Source: a virus
Length of the DNA stretch: 21,447 nt
Virus record (IMG/VR): IMGVR_UViG_3300047089_000149
Location: 1 to 21,447 of that record
Direction: 5' to 3' (one strand)
Position 1 is the first letter of the stretch, and each line of letters starts with the position of its first letter. A program made the position numbers and the translations under genes. Below the pieces are notes generated by a model, which did not search any database, was not told where the DNA came from, and saw only the letters and a program-made list of their open reading frames with translations. Shown piece after piece: positions 20,837-21,447 of the stretch.

Positions 20837-21160
20837 ATGATGGCTGCTTACGCTTACGGGCGCGAGCCTTGCCCTTGGTATGGCAAGATGCGCTGGCGGC
20901 GCATGGCCAAAGCACAATTGCGCGAACATCCTCTGTGCGTGATGTGCCTGCAGCGTGGTCAAGTTATCCCTGCCACAGTGGCTGACCATGTTGAGCCACA
21001 TCGTGGTGATGAGCATGCCTTCTGGTTTGGCAAGCTGCAGTCATTGTGCGTGCCATGCCACAACCATCACAAACGCTTTGAGGAAATGCGCGGTTACACC
21101 ACTGACATTGATGCCAGCGGTTGGCCTACTGATCCACGTCACCCAGCAAACAGGAGCTAA
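20837..21160 (+). CDS. HNH endonuclease
   Basis: The 107-residue protein has a complete HNH core: Cys34-x-x-Cys37 (PLCVMC), Asp50-His51 (ADHVEPHRG) with a further His55, LQSLCVPCHNHHK with Cys71-x-x-Cys74-His75, and Asn/His at 76-78. The four Cys form the structural zinc site; His51 and the C-terminal His bind the catalytic metal. Phage HNH proteins of this size are encoded next to the terminase genes and help cleave and package DNA at cos. The gene is followed by a small membrane protein and then the window edge. ATGATG gives two nearly equal starts. Confidence 0.88.
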   Translation: MMAAYAYGREPCPWYGKMRWRRMAKAQLREHPLCVMCLQRGQVIPATVADHVEPHRGDEHAFWFGKLQSLCVPCHNHHKRFEEMRGYTTDIDASGWPTDPRHPANRS

Positions 21161-21164
21161 CACC

Positions 21165-21398
21165 ATGAGCCTGTCAGGCGTTCTCTTGGGCGTGATCAAC
21201 ATCGCCATCTACATCGCCATCCTTGTTCTGATTGGATTGATCATCGTTTGGTTTTCTGAATGGCTTGGCTTTGCCATTCCGCAACAAATACAGCGTGTGT
21301 ACATGGTCATCGTGGCACTGATTGCCTTGTACATGATCGTTGCATTGCTGTTCGGACTGCCATCACCAGGCTTCATCAAGCTGGGTGCCATCCACTAA
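21165..21398 (+). CDS. Small two-helix membrane protein near the packaging genes
   Basis: CAGGAG eight bases upstream fixes the ATG at 21165 (77 residues); the longer frame upstream overlaps HNH in another frame. Two long hydrophobic helices are evident: about residues 5-36 (INIAIYIAILVLIGLIIVWF) and about 45-64 (YMVIVALIALYMIVALLFGL), with a short QQIQR loop. No catalytic or known holin motif. Small membrane proteins beside HNH genes occur in phages; holin or host-membrane functions are possible. Confidence 0.7.
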   Translation: MSLSGVLLGVINIAIYIAILVLIGLIIVWFSEWLGFAIPQQIQRVYMVIVALIALYMIVALLFGLPSPGFIKLGAIH

Positions 21399-21447
21399 GC
21401 CAGCCAGGGGGGCGGGCAAATCTAAAAGGGGAGCCTGGACTACCGAG
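21399..21447. other. Window end, G-rich segment after HNH
   Basis: After the membrane-protein stop the sequence runs through GGGGGGCGGGCAAATCTAAA and ends in CTGGACTACCGAG. Similar G-rich runs between HNH and terminase genes mark the cos/packaging region or the terminase start in many phages. Too short to decide here. Confidence 0.35.

Noticed and set aside
1-21447. Anti-phage defence system, CRISPR array, toxin-antitoxin pair or IS element
   Set aside because: No direct-repeat array, transposase motif, or toxin/antitoxin motif was seen; the genes match ordinary phage modules.

Overview
The window is about half of a temperate tailed-phage genome, most likely from an alphaproteobacterial (Rhizobiales-like) host. 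The host call rests on a phage-borne GcrA-family regulator, because GcrA/CcrM cell-cycle control is confined to Alphaproteobacteria. The general look of the tail-fibre and small early proteins agrees with it. No database search was possible, so family names come from recognised motifs and gene order.

Layout. (1) 3-9161, plus strand: late genes. They run from the end of a Mu gpN-like DNA circularization protein through Mu-type baseplate proteins (gp46, gp47/J, gp48/YmfQ). Next comes a host-interaction cassette: a beta-helix fibre, a DUF4376 protein, a small fibre-associated protein, a collagen-like fibre with an S74 autoprocessing chaperone, a second fibre and a small accessory protein. A membrane-anchored protein and a DPBB-amidase endolysin end the run. 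A strong intrinsic terminator (9255-9289) closes it. (2) 9311-16256, minus strand: a long leftward operon of mostly overlapping genes. In transcription order it carries an unknown protein, a RecT/Bet-like annealing protein, Gp157, a DUF3102/J-domain-like protein, a series of small proteins, an excisionase-like MerR-fold protein, a P4-type tyrosine integrase and a 54-residue membrane protein. (3) 16257-17102: the immunity region, with a short XRE repressor and two outward promoters. Each promoter has a 19-bp dyad operator inside its -35/-10 spacer and a second copy just upstream. (4) 17103-21398, plus strand: the rightward early operon with a Cro-like protein, GcrA, a winged-helix protein, a shortened DUF1376 protein, several unknowns, an HNH endonuclease and a small membrane protein. 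The window stops where the terminase genes would be expected.

How it fits together. The short XRE repressor, or the Cro-like protein, probably binds the four AGTCCAA-N5-TTKGACT operators. That would shut off both the leftward recombination/excision/integration operon and the rightward Cro-GcrA-DUF1376 operon. The integrase sits between lysis and early genes with phage DNA on both sides. This is the vegetative, lambda-like order and not that of a prophage integrated at an int-proximal attP.

The most interesting items are the paired operator/promoter architecture with a probably leaderless cro, and a hairpin that could hide the start of a 24-codon ORF in the leftward operon. Also notable are a pseudoknot-capable 3' UTR after the lysis genes, GcrA under phage repressor control, and three small genes below 60 codons (54, 52 and, less surely, 56 residues). 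The architecture overall is a recognisable phage type. I saw no clear anti-phage defence island, CRISPR array, tRNA or insertion sequence.
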